From contig NZ_RHOB01000007.1 in NCBI RefSeq assembly GCF_003946085.1, forward strand, positions 1 through 64,000: a DNA stretch of 64,000 nucleotides, read 5' to 3'. Numbering within the stretch: position 1 is the stretch's first letter; every line of letters begins with the position of its first letter. The position numbers and the translations under genes were made by a program. This stretch comes from Levilactobacillus angrenensis. Its GTDB lineage: Bacteria > Bacillota > Bacilli > Lactobacillales > Lactobacillaceae. The notes below the pieces were generated by a model. It had not been told where the DNA came from. It worked only from the letters and a program-made list of their open reading frames with translations, and did not search any database. Below, one piece after another: positions 35,053 through 43,756 of the stretch.

Positions 35053-35622
35053 GTGTTTGATTTGTCCGATGATGACTTGATCGACTTGCTCCGCCAAGAC
35101 CTGGATTCACCCGCATTGCTGATTTTATTTGAGCGCTACCACCCCGTGTTGCAACGCATCCAAAAGCAGTATTTCATTCCAGGCTATGAACAAGCAGACT
35201 GGGATCAAGAGGCCCTGTTGGTTCTGTGCAGCACGGTGCAGCGCTTCAACCGCGAGTTATCGCGGAGCTTCGGGGCGTTTTATCGGCTGCGGTTGCGTCA
35301 TCGGGTCTTTGATTTGATTCGACAAAGTCAGGCATTGAAGCGACAACTGTTGCAGCAATCGCTGTCGTTAGAGGCCGAGGCGGAGTATTTTGCCGATACG
35401 TTATCGGATCAGCGTTGGTTGTTACGGGAACAGCTCGAGGCTAAAGAGGCGGTATATCAAGTCTTACCTCGGTTATCACCGGTCGAACACGGCGTTTTTC
35501 ATGGCATTTTGACCGGGCAATCTCTACATGCCATCAGCCAGCAACAAAATTTGACCGTGCCACAAGTCCAAGCAGCGTCGCACCGCAGCCAGGCGAAGTT
35601 ACGCGAACTGCTCGCGGAATGA
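35053..35622 (+). CDS. sigH: SigH/ComX-like sigma-70 family factor
   Basis: 189 residues. Region 2 is visible as LLILFERYHPVLQRIQKQYFIPGYEQADWDQEALLVL (about 20-57) with DLIRQ-type region 2.4 following, and a region 4-like helix-turn-helix at the end (LSPVEHGVFHGILTGQSLHAISQQQNLTVPQVQAASHRSQAKLR). Its place between yacP and rpmG is that of sigH in Bacillus, which turns on competence and stationary-phase genes. The GTG start lies eight bases after GGGAGG. In lactobacilli the target genes are usually competence genes; not shown here. Confidence 0.82.
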   Translation: MFDLSDDDLIDLLRQDLDSPALLILFERYHPVLQRIQKQYFIPGYEQADWDQEALLVLCSTVQRFNRELSRSFGAFYRLRLRHRVFDLIRQSQALKRQLLQQSLSLEAEAEYFADTLSDQRWLLREQLEAKEAVYQVLPRLSPVEHGVFHGILTGQSLHAISQQQNLTVPQVQAASHRSQAKLRELLAE

Positions 35623-35697
35623 TTGACGGGGAGGGCAAACGATGGTAAGCTACTACAGTATGAGTGACGCTAGGTTTTAATAAAAGGTGGTGGCAAG

Positions 35698-35847
35698 ATG
35701 GCTCAACGGAAAATTGCCTTGGCTTGTTCAGTTTGCGGGTCGCGGAATTATACCATCACCGCAAGTGCGACCCGCACCAAGCGACTAGAGGTTATGAAAT
35801 TTTGTAAATACTGTGGTAAACACACATTACACCGTGAAACCCGTTAA
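35698..35847 (+). CDS. rpmG: 50S ribosomal protein L33
   Basis: 49 residues, zinc-binding form: CxxC at C10-C13 and C36-C39 with [18 protein letters not shown] at the start and a Lys/Arg-rich body, ending HRETR. AAAAGGTGG lies about seven bases before the ATG. It is the first of rpmG–secE–nusG. Confidence 0.93.
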   Translation: MAQRKIALACSVCGSRNYTITASATRTKRLEVMKFCKYCGKHTLHRETR

Positions 35848-35889
35848 TTTGACGTCAATGACAAACACTAATTTTAGGGAGGCAACACC

Positions 35890-36066
35890 ATGCGTTTAAT
35901 CCGTTTCTTCAAATCGGTCGGAGCCGAAATGAAACAAGTTTCTTGGCCCGGCGTTAAGCAGACCCGGCATGATACTGGTACTGTGATTGGCATCTCAGTT
36001 CTGTTCGCAATCTTCTTTGCGGTCGTGGACTGGGTCGTACAATATGGCTTAAAGTTCCTCTCCTAG
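35890..36066 (+). CDS. secE: Preprotein translocase subunit SecE
   Basis: 58 residues: an amphipathic N-terminus with the family motif EMKQVSWPG (about 13-21) and a single membrane helix (about 32-52). It clamps the SecY channel. GGGAGGCAACACC precedes the ATG. Position before nusG is universal. Confidence 0.95.
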   Translation: MRLIRFFKSVGAEMKQVSWPGVKQTRHDTGTVIGISVLFAIFFAVVDWVVQYGLKFLS

Positions 36067-36101
36067 TGGAATTGTCAGTAGTCAAATCACGTAAAATATG
36101 C

Positions 36102-36147
36102 TATATTAGTTGGTAACAGGGAACTTCGTGTACACGGAGTTTTTTTA
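36102..36147 (+). terminator. Extended -10 and hairpin with T-run in the nusG leader
   Basis: TGCTATATT (36099-36107) is an extended -10. Right after it AACTTCGTG (36122-36130) pairs with CACGGAGTT (36133-36141), followed by seven Ts. The hairpin may end secE transcripts, or attenuate transcripts begun at the adjacent promoter before they reach nusG. Confidence 0.6.
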
Positions 36148-36190
36148 TTTTGCTCGAAAAGTCAATGATATTAAAAGGAGTGCACCAAAC

Positions 36191-36742
36191 ATGGTTGAGT
36201 CAGCTGAAAAGCAATGGTACGTTCTTCACACCTACGCGGGTTACGAGAACAAGGTTATGGCAAACTTGGAATCCCGGGCCGAATCAATGGGGATGCAAGA
36301 CAACATCTTCCGCGTGGTTGTGCCGGAAGAAGAGGAACACGAAGTTAAGAACGGTAAGGACAAGGTCACGATGGAAAAGACCTTCCCTGGCTACGTCTTA
36401 GTGGAAATGGTGATGAGTGACCAAGCTTGGTACATCGTCCGGAACACGCCTGGTGTTACTGGGTTCTTAGGGTCTCATGGGCAAGGAAGTAAGCCAACGC
36501 CACTGTTGCCTGACGAAGTGGAACGCATCTTGCGGCGGGTCGGTATTTCTGCGCGGCACGCGGATCTGGACGTGGCGCCTGGCGATTCCGTGACGATCGT
36601 GGACGGTGCCTTCAGTGGCTTAGTCGGGAAGATTACCGAAGTTGACAACGAAAAGATGAAGTTGAAGGTCAACATCGACATGTTCGGTCGTGAAACCAGT
36701 ACTGAACTGAACTTCGACCAAGTCGATCCAATTCTGAAGTAG
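36191..36742 (+). CDS. nusG: Transcription termination/antitermination factor NusG
   Basis: 183 residues: NGN domain (WYVLHTYAGYENKVMANLESR, then FPGYVLVEMVM and VRNTPGVTGFLGS) binding RNA polymerase, and a C-terminal KOW domain (PGDSVTIVDGAFSGLVGKITEV). The ATG at 36191 follows AAAAGGAG; the open frame extends 27 codons upstream but these lie in the leader hairpin. It affects elongation and pausing and couples to ribosomal protein S10. Confidence 0.96.
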   Translation: MVESAEKQWYVLHTYAGYENKVMANLESRAESMGMQDNIFRVVVPEEEEHEVKNGKDKVTMEKTFPGYVLVEMVMSDQAWYIVRNTPGVTGFLGSHGQGSKPTPLLPDEVERILRRVGISARHADLDVAPGDSVTIVDGAFSGLVGKITEVDNEKMKLKVNIDMFGRETSTELNFDQVDPILK

Positions 36743-36782
36743 GACCGGCATCACAGTTTTCGCAATGTTTTCAGAAAAGAAC

Positions 36783-36811
36783 TTGTTGCGGTTAGTAAAG
36801 TGTGGTATGAT
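36783..36811 (+). promoter_or_regulatory. Promoter of rplK-rplA
   Basis: TTGTTG (36783-36788), 17-bp spacer, extended -10 TGGTATGAT (TATGAT 36806-36811). Confidence 0.65.
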
Positions 36812-36839
36812 TCTCAGGTATGCGTGACGCATATGCACA

Positions 36840-36869
36840 AAGTGGGAGGGGCAAACTAACAGCCCCACT
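36840..36869 (+). promoter_or_regulatory. Putative L1 autoregulatory hairpin in the rplK leader
   Basis: AGTGGGAGGGGC (36840-36851) pairs with GCCCC-CACTT (about 36860-36869). A related GTGGGAGG word occurs again between rplK and rplA (about 37375-37382), with CCAC shortly after. In Firmicutes such elements in L11-L1 operons bind L1; assignment here is by position and motif only. Confidence 0.4.
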
Positions 36870-36901
36870 TACCACACACGGACTCAAGGAGGTATTGTCT
36901 C

Positions 36902-37327
36902 GTGGCTAAAAAAGTAGCTAATGTCGTTAAATTACAAATTCCTGCGGGTAAAGCAACCCCAGCTCCCCCAGTTGGACCAGCTTTAGGTCAAGCAGGTATC
37001 AACATCATGGGCTTCACTAAGGAATTCAACGCTCGTACCGCTGACCAAGCTGGTATGATCATTCCTGTTGTGATCAGTGTCTATGAAGATCGTTCCTTTG
37101 ATTTCATCACCAAGACCCCTCCAGCAGCAACTCTGTTGAAGAAGGCTGCTGGTGTTGAAAGTGGTTCCGGCGAACCTAACACGAAGAAGGTTGCTACTGT
37201 AACCAAGGATCAAGTTAAGCAAATCGCTGAAACTAAAATGCAAGATCTAAACGCAGCTGACGTTGAAGCAGCTATGCGCATGATTGAAGGTACTGCCCGG
37301 AGCATGGGCTTCACGGTCGAAGGTTAA
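36902..37327 (+). CDS. rplK: 50S ribosomal protein L11
   Basis: 141 residues. N-terminal [29 protein letters not shown] (about 11-39) is the thiostrepton-region signature; the C-terminal rRNA-binding domain ends [14 protein letters not shown]. The start is GTG, 9 bases after AAGGAGG. Part of the GTPase-associated centre of the large subunit. Confidence 0.97.
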   Translation: MAKKVANVVKLQIPAGKATPAPPVGPALGQAGINIMGFTKEFNARTADQAGMIIPVVISVYEDRSFDFITKTPPAATLLKKAAGVESGSGEPNTKKVATVTKDQVKQIAETKMQDLNAADVEAAMRMIEGTARSMGFTVEG

Positions 37328-37425
37328 GCTCAGTTTTCGGATAGTCGGACACTTCACGAAAATGAAATGTGTCAAGTGGGAGGTTTATCCGTTACAACCA
37401 CATTTGCAAGGAGGAATACACAAAA

Positions 37426-38124
37426 ATGGCTCACAAACGAGGTAAGAATTATCAAGACGCTGCCAAAATGGTCGAGGCTGACAAGGTCTACACTATGGGC
37501 GACGCTGTTGATTTAGTTAAGAAGATGGATTTCGCTAAGTTCGATGCAACTGTTGAAGTTGCTTTCAAGCTTAACGTTGATACGAAGCAAGCGGACCAAC
37601 AACTCCGTGGCGCATTAGTATTACCAAATGGTACCGGTAAGGAAACCACGGTAATCGTATTCGCTAAGGGTGATCAAGCTAAGGCTGCACAAGCTGCCGG
37701 TGCTGACGTTGTTGGCGACCAAGACTTAGTTGAACGTATCCAAGACGGCTGGTTAGACTTTGACGTTGCCATCGCAACGCCAGACATGATGGCCCAAGTT
37801 GGTCGTTTAGGTCGGGTCTTAGGTCCTAAGGGCTTAATGCCTAACCCTAAGACGGGTACGGTTACGATGAACGTCGAAAAGGCCGTTTCCGATGCTAAGA
37901 ATGGTCAAGTTACCTACCGGACTGACCGTGACGGTAACGTCGCTGTTCCTTTTGGTAAGGTTTCCTTTGATGCTGACAAGCTTGCCGGCAACTTGAAGAC
38001 CATTGCTGAAACGATTGTTCGTATTCGCCCAGCCGCTGTGCGTGGGACTTACGTTCAACACGTTTCAATTTCTTCAACGTTCGGCCCTAGTGTCGACGTT
38101 GACTTGGCTTCCTTATTAGCCTAA
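37426..38124 (+). CDS. rplA: 50S ribosomal protein L1
   Basis: 232 residues with the L1 two-domain fold: [16 protein letters not shown] start, [35 protein letters not shown] (the L1 signature) and a C-terminal [19 protein letters not shown] precedes the ATG at 37426. Lines the L1 stalk near the E site and represses its own operon in other bacteria. Confidence 0.97.
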   Translation: MAHKRGKNYQDAAKMVEADKVYTMGDAVDLVKKMDFAKFDATVEVAFKLNVDTKQADQQLRGALVLPNGTGKETTVIVFAKGDQAKAAQAAGADVVGDQDLVERIQDGWLDFDVAIATPDMMAQVGRLGRVLGPKGLMPNPKTGTVTMNVEKAVSDAKNGQVTYRTDRDGNVAVPFGKVSFDADKLAGNLKTIAETIVRIRPAAVRGTYVQHVSISSTFGPSVDVDLASLLA

Positions 38125-38158
38125 GTTAATTAGAAATAAAAAAATCCCTAACAATTCA

Positions 38159-38187
38159 TTGACAGCAATGTCGAAGTATTGTATGCT
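38159..38187 (+). promoter_or_regulatory. Promoter of rplJ-rplL
   Basis: TTGACA (38159-38164), 17-bp spacer, TATGCT (38182-38187). Confidence 0.65.
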
Positions 38188-38194
38188 ATTGAAG

Positions 38195-38314
38195 TTGTAT
38201 TTAATAGATCTACCTAAGACTCAGGTGGCCTAATGGTCTTAATTTCCTGCCGAGGCAGAAGTTTACTTAAACTTTTGACTCCTTATGTCTTGGTGGCATA
38301 GGGATTTTTTTATC
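38195..38314 (+). ncRNA. Ribosomal protein L10 leader
   Basis: Leader between the promoter and rplJ with the usual Firmicutes layout: a GACTCAGGTGG-type L10-binding kink-turn region, then CCTGCCGAGGCAG, and last an intrinsic terminator-like stem CCTTATG/CATAGGG (about 38281-38305) followed by seven Ts. L10(L12)4 binding is known in this family to favour termination, which balances L10 synthesis. Confidence 0.75.
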
Positions 38315-38343
38315 CCACCAAACTACTCCGGGAGGTGAACAAT

Positions 38344-38850
38344 TTGAGTGAACAAGCTATTGCAATTAAAGCTAAAAAGGTTGATGAGGTTGTTGAAAAA
38401 TTCAACAACGCCACCAGTGCTATCGTGGTTGACTACCGTGGTTTAACCGTTGAACAAGTAACGGACTTACGGAAGCAATTACGTGACGCCGGCGTTCAAA
38501 TGAACGTCATCAAGAACAAGGTTTTGGTCCGGGCTGCAGAAAAGGCTGGCTACGAAGGTTTAAACGAACTCTTCGCTGGTCCTACTGCCGTTGCTTTCTC
38601 TGACGAGGATCCAATCGCCCCAGCTAAAGTTTTGAAGAAGTTTGCAGATAGTGTTGACGCCCTTGAAATCAAGGGTGGTTACATCGAAGACAAGATCATG
38701 TCTATCGACGAAATCAACACCTACGCAACGTTGCCTAGCCGTGAAGACCTGCTCTCTATGCTGGCTAATGTCTTACAAGCACCAGTACGGAACGTGGCTT
38801 ACGCTGTTAAGGCGATTGCTGACAAGGGTGACGAAGGCGACGCAGCCTAA
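38344..38850 (+). CDS. rplJ: 50S ribosomal protein L10
   Basis: 168 residues. [34 protein letters not shown] (about 28-61) is the rRNA-binding signature; the C-terminal helix binds L12 dimers. The TTG at 38344 is chosen because GGGAGGTG precedes it by seven bases and the product then begins [13 protein letters not shown] as in relatives. Confidence 0.96.
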   Translation: MSEQAIAIKAKKVDEVVEKFNNATSAIVVDYRGLTVEQVTDLRKQLRDAGVQMNVIKNKVLVRAAEKAGYEGLNELFAGPTAVAFSDEDPIAPAKVLKKFADSVDALEIKGGYIEDKIMSIDEINTYATLPSREDLLSMLANVLQAPVRNVAYAVKAIADKGDEGDAA

Positions 38851-38900
38851 GTCCCTGATTGAAACATAAATATAAAACCCAATTATTGGAGGAAAATAAC

Positions 38901-39266
38901 ATGGCTTTTGATAAAGATGCTATCATCGCTTCTCTTAAAGAAGCATCCATTACTGACCTTAACGACTTAGTTAAGGGTATCGAAGACGAATTCGGCGTAT
39001 CCGCTGCTGCCCCAGTTGCTGCAGCCGGTGCTGCTGGTGGCGACGCTGCTGCCAAGGATTCATTCGACGTTGAATTAACTGAATCTGGTGACGCCAAGGT
39101 TAAGGCCATCAAGGCTGTCCGTGAAATCACTGGTTTAGGTTTGAAGGACGCTAAGGGTCTTGTTGACAACGTACCATCTGTCATCAAGGAAGGCGTTTCT
39201 GAAGACGAAGCTAACGACATCAAGGAAAAGCTTGAAGCCGTTGGTGGTACTGTTACGCTTAAGTAA
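38901..39266 (+). CDS. rplL: 50S ribosomal protein L7/L12
   Basis: 121 residues: N-terminal dimerisation domain ([33 protein letters not shown]), an Ala/Gly hinge (about 37-52) and the factor-binding C-terminal domain ([24 protein letters not shown]). GGAGGA precedes the ATG. Codon use is strongly biased as expected for a very highly expressed gene. Followed by a terminator. Confidence 0.97.
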   Translation: MAFDKDAIIASLKEASITDLNDLVKGIEDEFGVSAAAPVAAAGAAGGDAAAKDSFDVELTESGDAKVKAIKAVREITGLGLKDAKGLVDNVPSVIKEGVSEDEANDIKEKLEAVGGTVTLK

Positions 39267-39281
39267 TGACGTACTAAAAAC

Positions 39282-39312
39282 GAACCGTTGCCTTCGGGTG
39301 ACGGTTTTTTTT
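39282..39312 (+). terminator. Terminator after rplL
   Basis: AACCGTTGCC (39282-39291), UUCG tetraloop, GGTGACGGTT (39296-39305), then eight Ts. Confidence 0.9.
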
Positions 39313-39468
39313 GCGTAAAAATAAGCGCAGAACCAACTGTCTTGGGACGCGCCAGGACCTGAGAGATCAACCGTCAGCGAACCAAGTGCCACGCCACGTT
39401 GTGATAGGTGTAGGTGACCGTGCGGCAATTCACTTACTTTTAGTTATCAAATGATTAATTAGTTTTTA

Positions 39469-39497
39469 TTGTAATTAGTTAACCCGTATGTTATAGT
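39469..39497 (+). promoter_or_regulatory. Promoter of the flavin reductase gene
   Basis: TTGTAA (39469-39474), 17-bp spacer, extended -10 TGTTATAGT (TATAGT 39492-39497). Confidence 0.6.
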
Positions 39498-39530
39498 TGG
39501 CTTTGTCAATGAAAATAGGAGGCCACAAAC

Positions 39531-40130
39531 ATGACAGTAAAAATTGGAGTAATTTTAGGAACGACGCGGACAAACTCACTCGGGGGCCGGCTCTTTCAGT
39601 ATCTTCAGCGGTCTTTGGCAACGACCGACGTGACGTACACGTGGATCGACTTGCAAGACTACCCGTTACCGCTGTATGACCATGCCGAGACGCCATTGTC
39701 TGAACCCATTCAGCATTTGGCCGCACCGGAGAAACGCTGGTTAGATGTGTTGGCCGATCAGGATGGTTACCTCATCTTGAGTCCCGAATACGATCACGCC
39801 ATTCCTGGTAGTCTCAAGAATGCGTTGGACTTCGTGGGCCCCGAAGTGGCAGCCAAGCCAGTTCAAATCGTGACCTACTCCAAGTACAGTGACGGCGGTA
39901 TGTTGGCGGCGGCCTCCTTTGTCGGCATCCTCCAAATGCTGAAGATGCTGGTCTTGCCGACACCAGTTCTGTTGTGGAATGCCGAACCCAACTTTACGGC
40001 GGCTGGGGAACTGGTACCTGACGCAGCTAACAGCGCTCATTTCGCGCAACGCCTGGTCGCGGCCGCCGATGAGCTACGCCACTACGCTCAGATTACTAAG
40101 GACCACCCGTATACTGGGCTGAACAATTAG
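39531..40130 (+). CDS. NAD(P)H-dependent FMN reductase
   Basis: A 199-residue flavodoxin-like oxidoreductase. The FMN phosphate site is GTTRTNSLGG near the N-terminus; LSPEYDHAIPGSLKNALDFVG (about 84-104) is the family signature. Such enzymes reduce flavins, quinones or azo dyes with NAD(P)H. GGAGG precedes the ATG. Monocistronic, with its own promoter and terminator. Confidence 0.9.
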   Translation: MTVKIGVILGTTRTNSLGGRLFQYLQRSLATTDVTYTWIDLQDYPLPLYDHAETPLSEPIQHLAAPEKRWLDVLADQDGYLILSPEYDHAIPGSLKNALDFVGPEVAAKPVQIVTYSKYSDGGMLAAASFVGILQMLKMLVLPTPVLLWNAEPNFTAAGELVPDAANSAHFAQRLVAAADELRHYAQITKDHPYTGLNN

Positions 40131-40207
40131 ATTAAGGCAGAACCTGCGTCAGTCAGGCTGCTCGGTCGATTGTTTACGCCGTTAAATATTATCCGAAGCC
40201 TTAAAAT

Positions 40208-40254
40208 TCGCGTAAGGCCGCCGAAAGTTGTGGGCGGTCTTGCGCCTTTTTGGT
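40208..40254 (+). terminator. Terminator after the flavin reductase gene
   Basis: CGCGTAAGGCCGCC (40209-40222) pairs with GGGCGGTCTTGCGCC (40232-40246), followed by Ts. Confidence 0.8.
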
Positions 40255-40377
40255 ATGCTGGTAGCAGATACGGTTGTTGTTAAGTGGACAAATTAACCGC
40301 GTCCTTCAGCGGGGTTAAGATTGTTCTTTGCCAGCCAGCTTGCGATAATGAAGAACTACGGGGAGGGGTCAATCATT

Positions 40378-42987
40378 ATGGGGAAAAGATTGTGGGGGAG
40401 TATACAGAAACACCTAACGTTAATTAAAGGCATTTTTATCTTTTCGATTTTAATTTTTGTGATTCAAATGGTCGGGCACATTGCCCATGAGGTCAGTGGT
40501 GAACAGCTTCAGGCGGAACTGGCCTCCCTTGATACCGGGACGTTTATCCTACTTCTAGTCTGTGGCTTCATCGCCGTCTTGCCCATGTTGATCTATGATT
40601 TTTCAATCGTGCAATTTTTACCGGGCAAGTTTTCACGCGGTTATGTCATCCGTAGTGGGTGGACCACCAACACCTTTACCAATTTGGCTGGGATGGGCGG
40701 TCTATTGGGGGCCAGTTTGCGCGCGAATTTTTATGCCAAATCAGCCACCAAGAAACAGGTCGTCTACGCCATCTCGAAGATTGCGCTCTTCTTATTGGCT
40801 GGGCTGTCGCTGTTGTGTTGGGTAGCGTTGGTCTGCTTATTTGGGTTCGACATCGGCGCGCCATTCCGGGGTTACTGGTTTTGGCTACTGGGTGGTGGTC
40901 TGTATTTTCCAGTGGTCTTCATCTTTACCCGCATTAGCGACAGCGAATTCTTTCGCGACCTGACGTGGCGCCGTGAAGGGATCCTCATCCTCGGTTCCAG
41001 CTTGGAGTGGGGGAGCTGCGCGCTGTTCTTCCTCCTGATTGGCTGGGCCTTGCGGTTACCGATTCCGCTGGCAGCGGTCTTTCCCATGTTCGTCGTCGCT
41101 TCGGTGGCAGGGGTCGTCTCGATGATCCCCGGGGGCTTGGGTTCTTTTGACGTCTTCATGATCATTGGTTTAGGCTTTCTGGGCGTCAGTCGCGCGGATG
41201 CCACGGGCTGGCTGTTGTTGTATCGACTGTTCTACTACCTGCTCCCATTTGGCGTGGGGGTCGGCTTTTTCATCCACGATGTCGGTCGGCGGGTGAACGG
41301 GTTCTTAAATGGTCTGCCGGTGGCGACACTGCGGCGGGCGGCCCATTTATTCGTGACCATCTTCATGTACTTTTCGGGCGTGATGATGCTGCTGTTTGCC
41401 ACGATTCCGGACGTGGTCTTGGCTAACCGCTTTTACCTCCGTTTGGTGCCCTACATGTTTTACTTCCTGAGCCAAATCACCAACATCGTGATGGCTTTTC
41501 TACTGATTGGTCTGGCTCGCGGCGTAGGGGCGCGGGTGAAACGAGCCTACTGGCCGACTCTGGTCGTCTTGGTCGTGGCCATAGGCGTGACGTTGTGGCG
41601 GGAGAATTTCCCCGTCAGCCTCGCCATCTTACTGGGGCTAGTCCTGGCCTGCTTGATCTTTGCTCGGCCTGAGCTCTACCGAACTGGCTTTCACTACTCG
41701 TGGGGCGGCCTACTGGTGGACGGCGTGATTTACGTGGGGACCTTCGTGTTGTACACCATCTTGGGTCTTTCCAGTTTTCAAGGGAGCCATCACCGGCCAT
41801 TTTTGCCGAGCGCTTGGCTCCTGCCATCGACGCAGGTCTGGCTGACCGGTTTAGGGAGCCTACTAGCCGCGCTGCTGATTTTGATTGGCATTTACCGGTA
41901 CTTGGCCGCCCCCAAGCCACAATGGCTCCACGCGCCTTACGATGCGCCGAGGATGCGGGCAATTATTACCAAATTCGGCGGCAATGAAGTCAGCCACTTG
42001 GCCTTCTTGCGTGATAAACGGGCGTACTTCTACCAAGCTGACGGCGCGGACCAGCTGTTCTTGTTGTTCCGCCAAAAGGCCGACAAGTTGTTGGTGATGG
42101 GCGAGCCGATTGGTAATCAAGACTATTTAACGCCGGCATTGCAGGCCTTCATGCACGACGCCAATCAGGCCGGTTTGCGCCCCGTCTTTTACGAAATCAG
42201 TGAATCATTGACGTTGCGGCTCCATGAAATGGGCTTTGACTTCATCAAGGTGGGCGAAGAAGGGCACGTCGATCTGGCGACCTTCAGCCTCGCAGGCAAG
42301 GCGCACCGGGGAGAACGCGCCTTGATCAACAAGTTTAAACGCGAGGGGTACCAATTTGACCTGCTCCAACCGCCGCTGAGTGACGCGCAATTCCAGGAAC
42401 TCAAGGCCATCTCGGATTCGTGGCTGCATGACGAAACGGAAAAGGGCTTCTCCATGGGCTTCTTCGACCGAGACTACCTGAATGAGGCGCCAGTGGCGGT
42501 CATGAAAAATGCGGCCGGTGAGCTGGTGGCCTTTGCCAATCTCATGCCGACCGGTGACCATCGCATGACGTCCATCGACTTGATGCGGGCCAGCCGCGAG
42601 GCACCGTCTGGGATTATGGATGGTCTGTTCGTTTATCTATTTGAGACTTGCCGGGAGACCGGCTATCTGAGCTTTAACTTGGGGATGGCGCCGCTAGCCA
42701 ACGTCGGGGTCTCCGAGTTCAGCTTCATTGAAGAACGAGCTGCCCATTTGATCTATCAGTACGGTTCGAACTTCTACAGTTTCCAAGGCTTGCGTGCGTA
42801 CAAGGAAAAATACGTGACCGACTGGGAGCCGAAATACCTGGCTTACCGGCGTCGGCAGTCACTGATCTTCAGCATGCTCCAACTGATGTCCGTGATCAAT
42901 CAATGGTCACCGGTGGGCGTGCGGGTGGCCCCCAAGTGGTTCAGCCACTGGGTCACCGATGAGGTTCGTTGGCAAAATCATGGGTAA
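40378..42987 (+). CDS. mprF: Phosphatidylglycerol lysyltransferase MprF
   Basis: 869 residues. The N-terminal two thirds hold about 14 membrane helices (flippase part, with SMIPGGLGSFDVFMIIGLGFLGV); the cytosolic C-terminal part from about residue 520 is the DUF2156/GNAT-like lysyl transferase domain (FYEISESLTLRLHEMGFDFIKVGEEGHVDL, FSFIEERAAHLIYQYGSNFYSFQGLRAYKEKY). It moves Lys from Lys-tRNA onto phosphatidylglycerol and flips the product, lowering surface charge and raising resistance to cationic peptides. The ATG at 40378 follows GGGGAGGGG. Confidence 0.94.
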   Translation: MGKRLWGSIQKHLTLIKGIFIFSILIFVIQMVGHIAHEVSGEQLQAELASLDTGTFILLLVCGFIAVLPMLIYDFSIVQFLPGKFSRGYVIRSGWTTNTFTNLAGMGGLLGASLRANFYAKSATKKQVVYAISKIALFLLAGLSLLCWVALVCLFGFDIGAPFRGYWFWLLGGGLYFPVVFIFTRISDSEFFRDLTWRREGILILGSSLEWGSCALFFLLIGWALRLPIPLAAVFPMFVVASVAGVVSMIPGGLGSFDVFMIIGLGFLGVSRADATGWLLLYRLFYYLLPFGVGVGFFIHDVGRRVNGFLNGLPVATLRRAAHLFVTIFMYFSGVMMLLFATIPDVVLANRFYLRLVPYMFYFLSQITNIVMAFLLIGLARGVGARVKRAYWPTLVVLVVAIGVTLWRENFPVSLAILLGLVLACLIFARPELYRTGFHYSWGGLLVDGVIYVGTFVLYTILGLSSFQGSHHRPFLPSAWLLPSTQVWLTGLGSLLAALLILIGIYRYLAAPKPQWLHAPYDAPRMRAIITKFGGNEVSHLAFLRDKRAYFYQADGADQLFLLFRQKADKLLVMGEPIGNQDYLTPALQAFMHDANQAGLRPVFYEISESLTLRLHEMGFDFIKVGEEGHVDLATFSLAGKAHRGERALINKFKREGYQFDLLQPPLSDAQFQELKAISDSWLHDETEKGFSMGFFDRDYLNEAPVAVMKNAAGELVAFANLMPTGDHRMTSIDLMRASREAPSGIMDGLFVYLFETCRETGYLSFNLGMAPLANVGVSEFSFIEERAAHLIYQYGSNFYSFQGLRAYKEKYVTDWEPKYLAYRRRQSLIFSMLQLMSVINQWSPVGVRVAPKWFSHWVTDEVRWQNHG

Positions 42988-42992
42988 GTAAA

Positions 42993-43173
42993 TGAGAGTG
43001 GGACAAAAGGCGGTTAGGCGGCGAGCATTAAGGCTGATAACCGAATAATCCCGGGCTTGGATTGTTTGGTTATCAGTTTTAAGCGGAACCGGCTGCCTTT
43101 TGGCGCACGTTTCGGCCATTTAAAGTTGGCGCAAAATGGGTCTGGGATGTTTTGTCCCAGGCCCATTTTAATT
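42993..43173 (+). repeat. Second repeat family, long copy (F2), ending as mprF terminator
   Basis: Starts GAGAGTGGGACAAAA; contains the pair CTGATAACC/GGTTATCAG (about 43041-43079), GGCGCACGTTTCGGCCATTTAAAG and the hairpin TGGGTCTGGG (43137-43146), loop ATGTTTTGT, CCCAGGCCCA (43156-43165), followed by TTTTA. TGGGACAAAA (42999-43008) is also complementary to TTTTGTCCCA (43150-43159), giving an alternative long-range fold. It shares more than 60 bp with the dnaX leader. Confidence 0.7.
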
Positions 43174-43756
43174 TAGAGGATGAAAGTAGCATTAACGCGG
43201 TAGTTCCCGGAACGACAGTGTGCTGTCCACTAAAACTAGCGAAACCAGAGGCCTGCGTCAGCCAGGGTTCCGCCTGCTCTGGGGAACACCTCCAGCCTGA
43301 GGATTGGTCTTCCGGTTCGCTTGAAAGTCTGGCAAGGACCGCCAGACTCCCAAGTCGTCCCACGCTGTAGGCTGAGGCAAAACCTCAGCCAACACCGTCG
43401 TCACAGCTGGCTCCACCCTGGCTGCCTCCGGCGGGGTTGCTGATTATCAGCAACATGGCGTTAGGTAACAGTTGCTAAATCAGCTGTTATCTGGGGCTAA
43501 GCAGCTTGTTACTAGCACACACTCTAGTAGCCGAGAGTCCGTCAAATATGGGTTCAGCCGTGGGAGTTGCCTTAGCGGCGCGGTTCATGCCGCTTAGACA
43601 ACTGGCGTCTTTGAGACGTGGGTTTCCGGCTCAAAGCGAGGCCGAGACCGTTTCTCAGGCTCGGTCCGGTCCGCCCACCGCGTTCCAACCCATAGTTGGC
43701 GGACGGTAGGCGGCCAGCCCAAACTACGAAGCTGTCAACGACTAATTTTCACGCCA
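43174..43756 (+). repeat. Dispersed repeat, longest 5'-complete copy (copy F)
   Basis: Begins with TTTAGAGGATGAAAG (terminal repeat), then CATTAACGCGG, CTGTCCACTAAAACTAGCG, GTTCCGCCTGCTCTGGGG, the perfect hairpin GGCTGAGGCAAAACCTCAGCC (about 43363-43383; conserved with variable loops in copies D and E), CACAGCTGGCTCCACCCTGGC, GCTGATTATCAGC, GTCAAATATGGGTTCAGCC, GCGTCTTTGAGACG and GGACGGTAGGCGGCCAG. It runs into the 3' end of the LOG gene, whose stop lies in element sequence. No transposase frame. Confidence 0.75.

Noticed and set aside
43506-43709. Open frames inside repeat copies B, D, F (for example 43506-43709)
   Set aside because: The frames are not conserved between copies, have no SD, and follow from GC-rich hairpin sequence.
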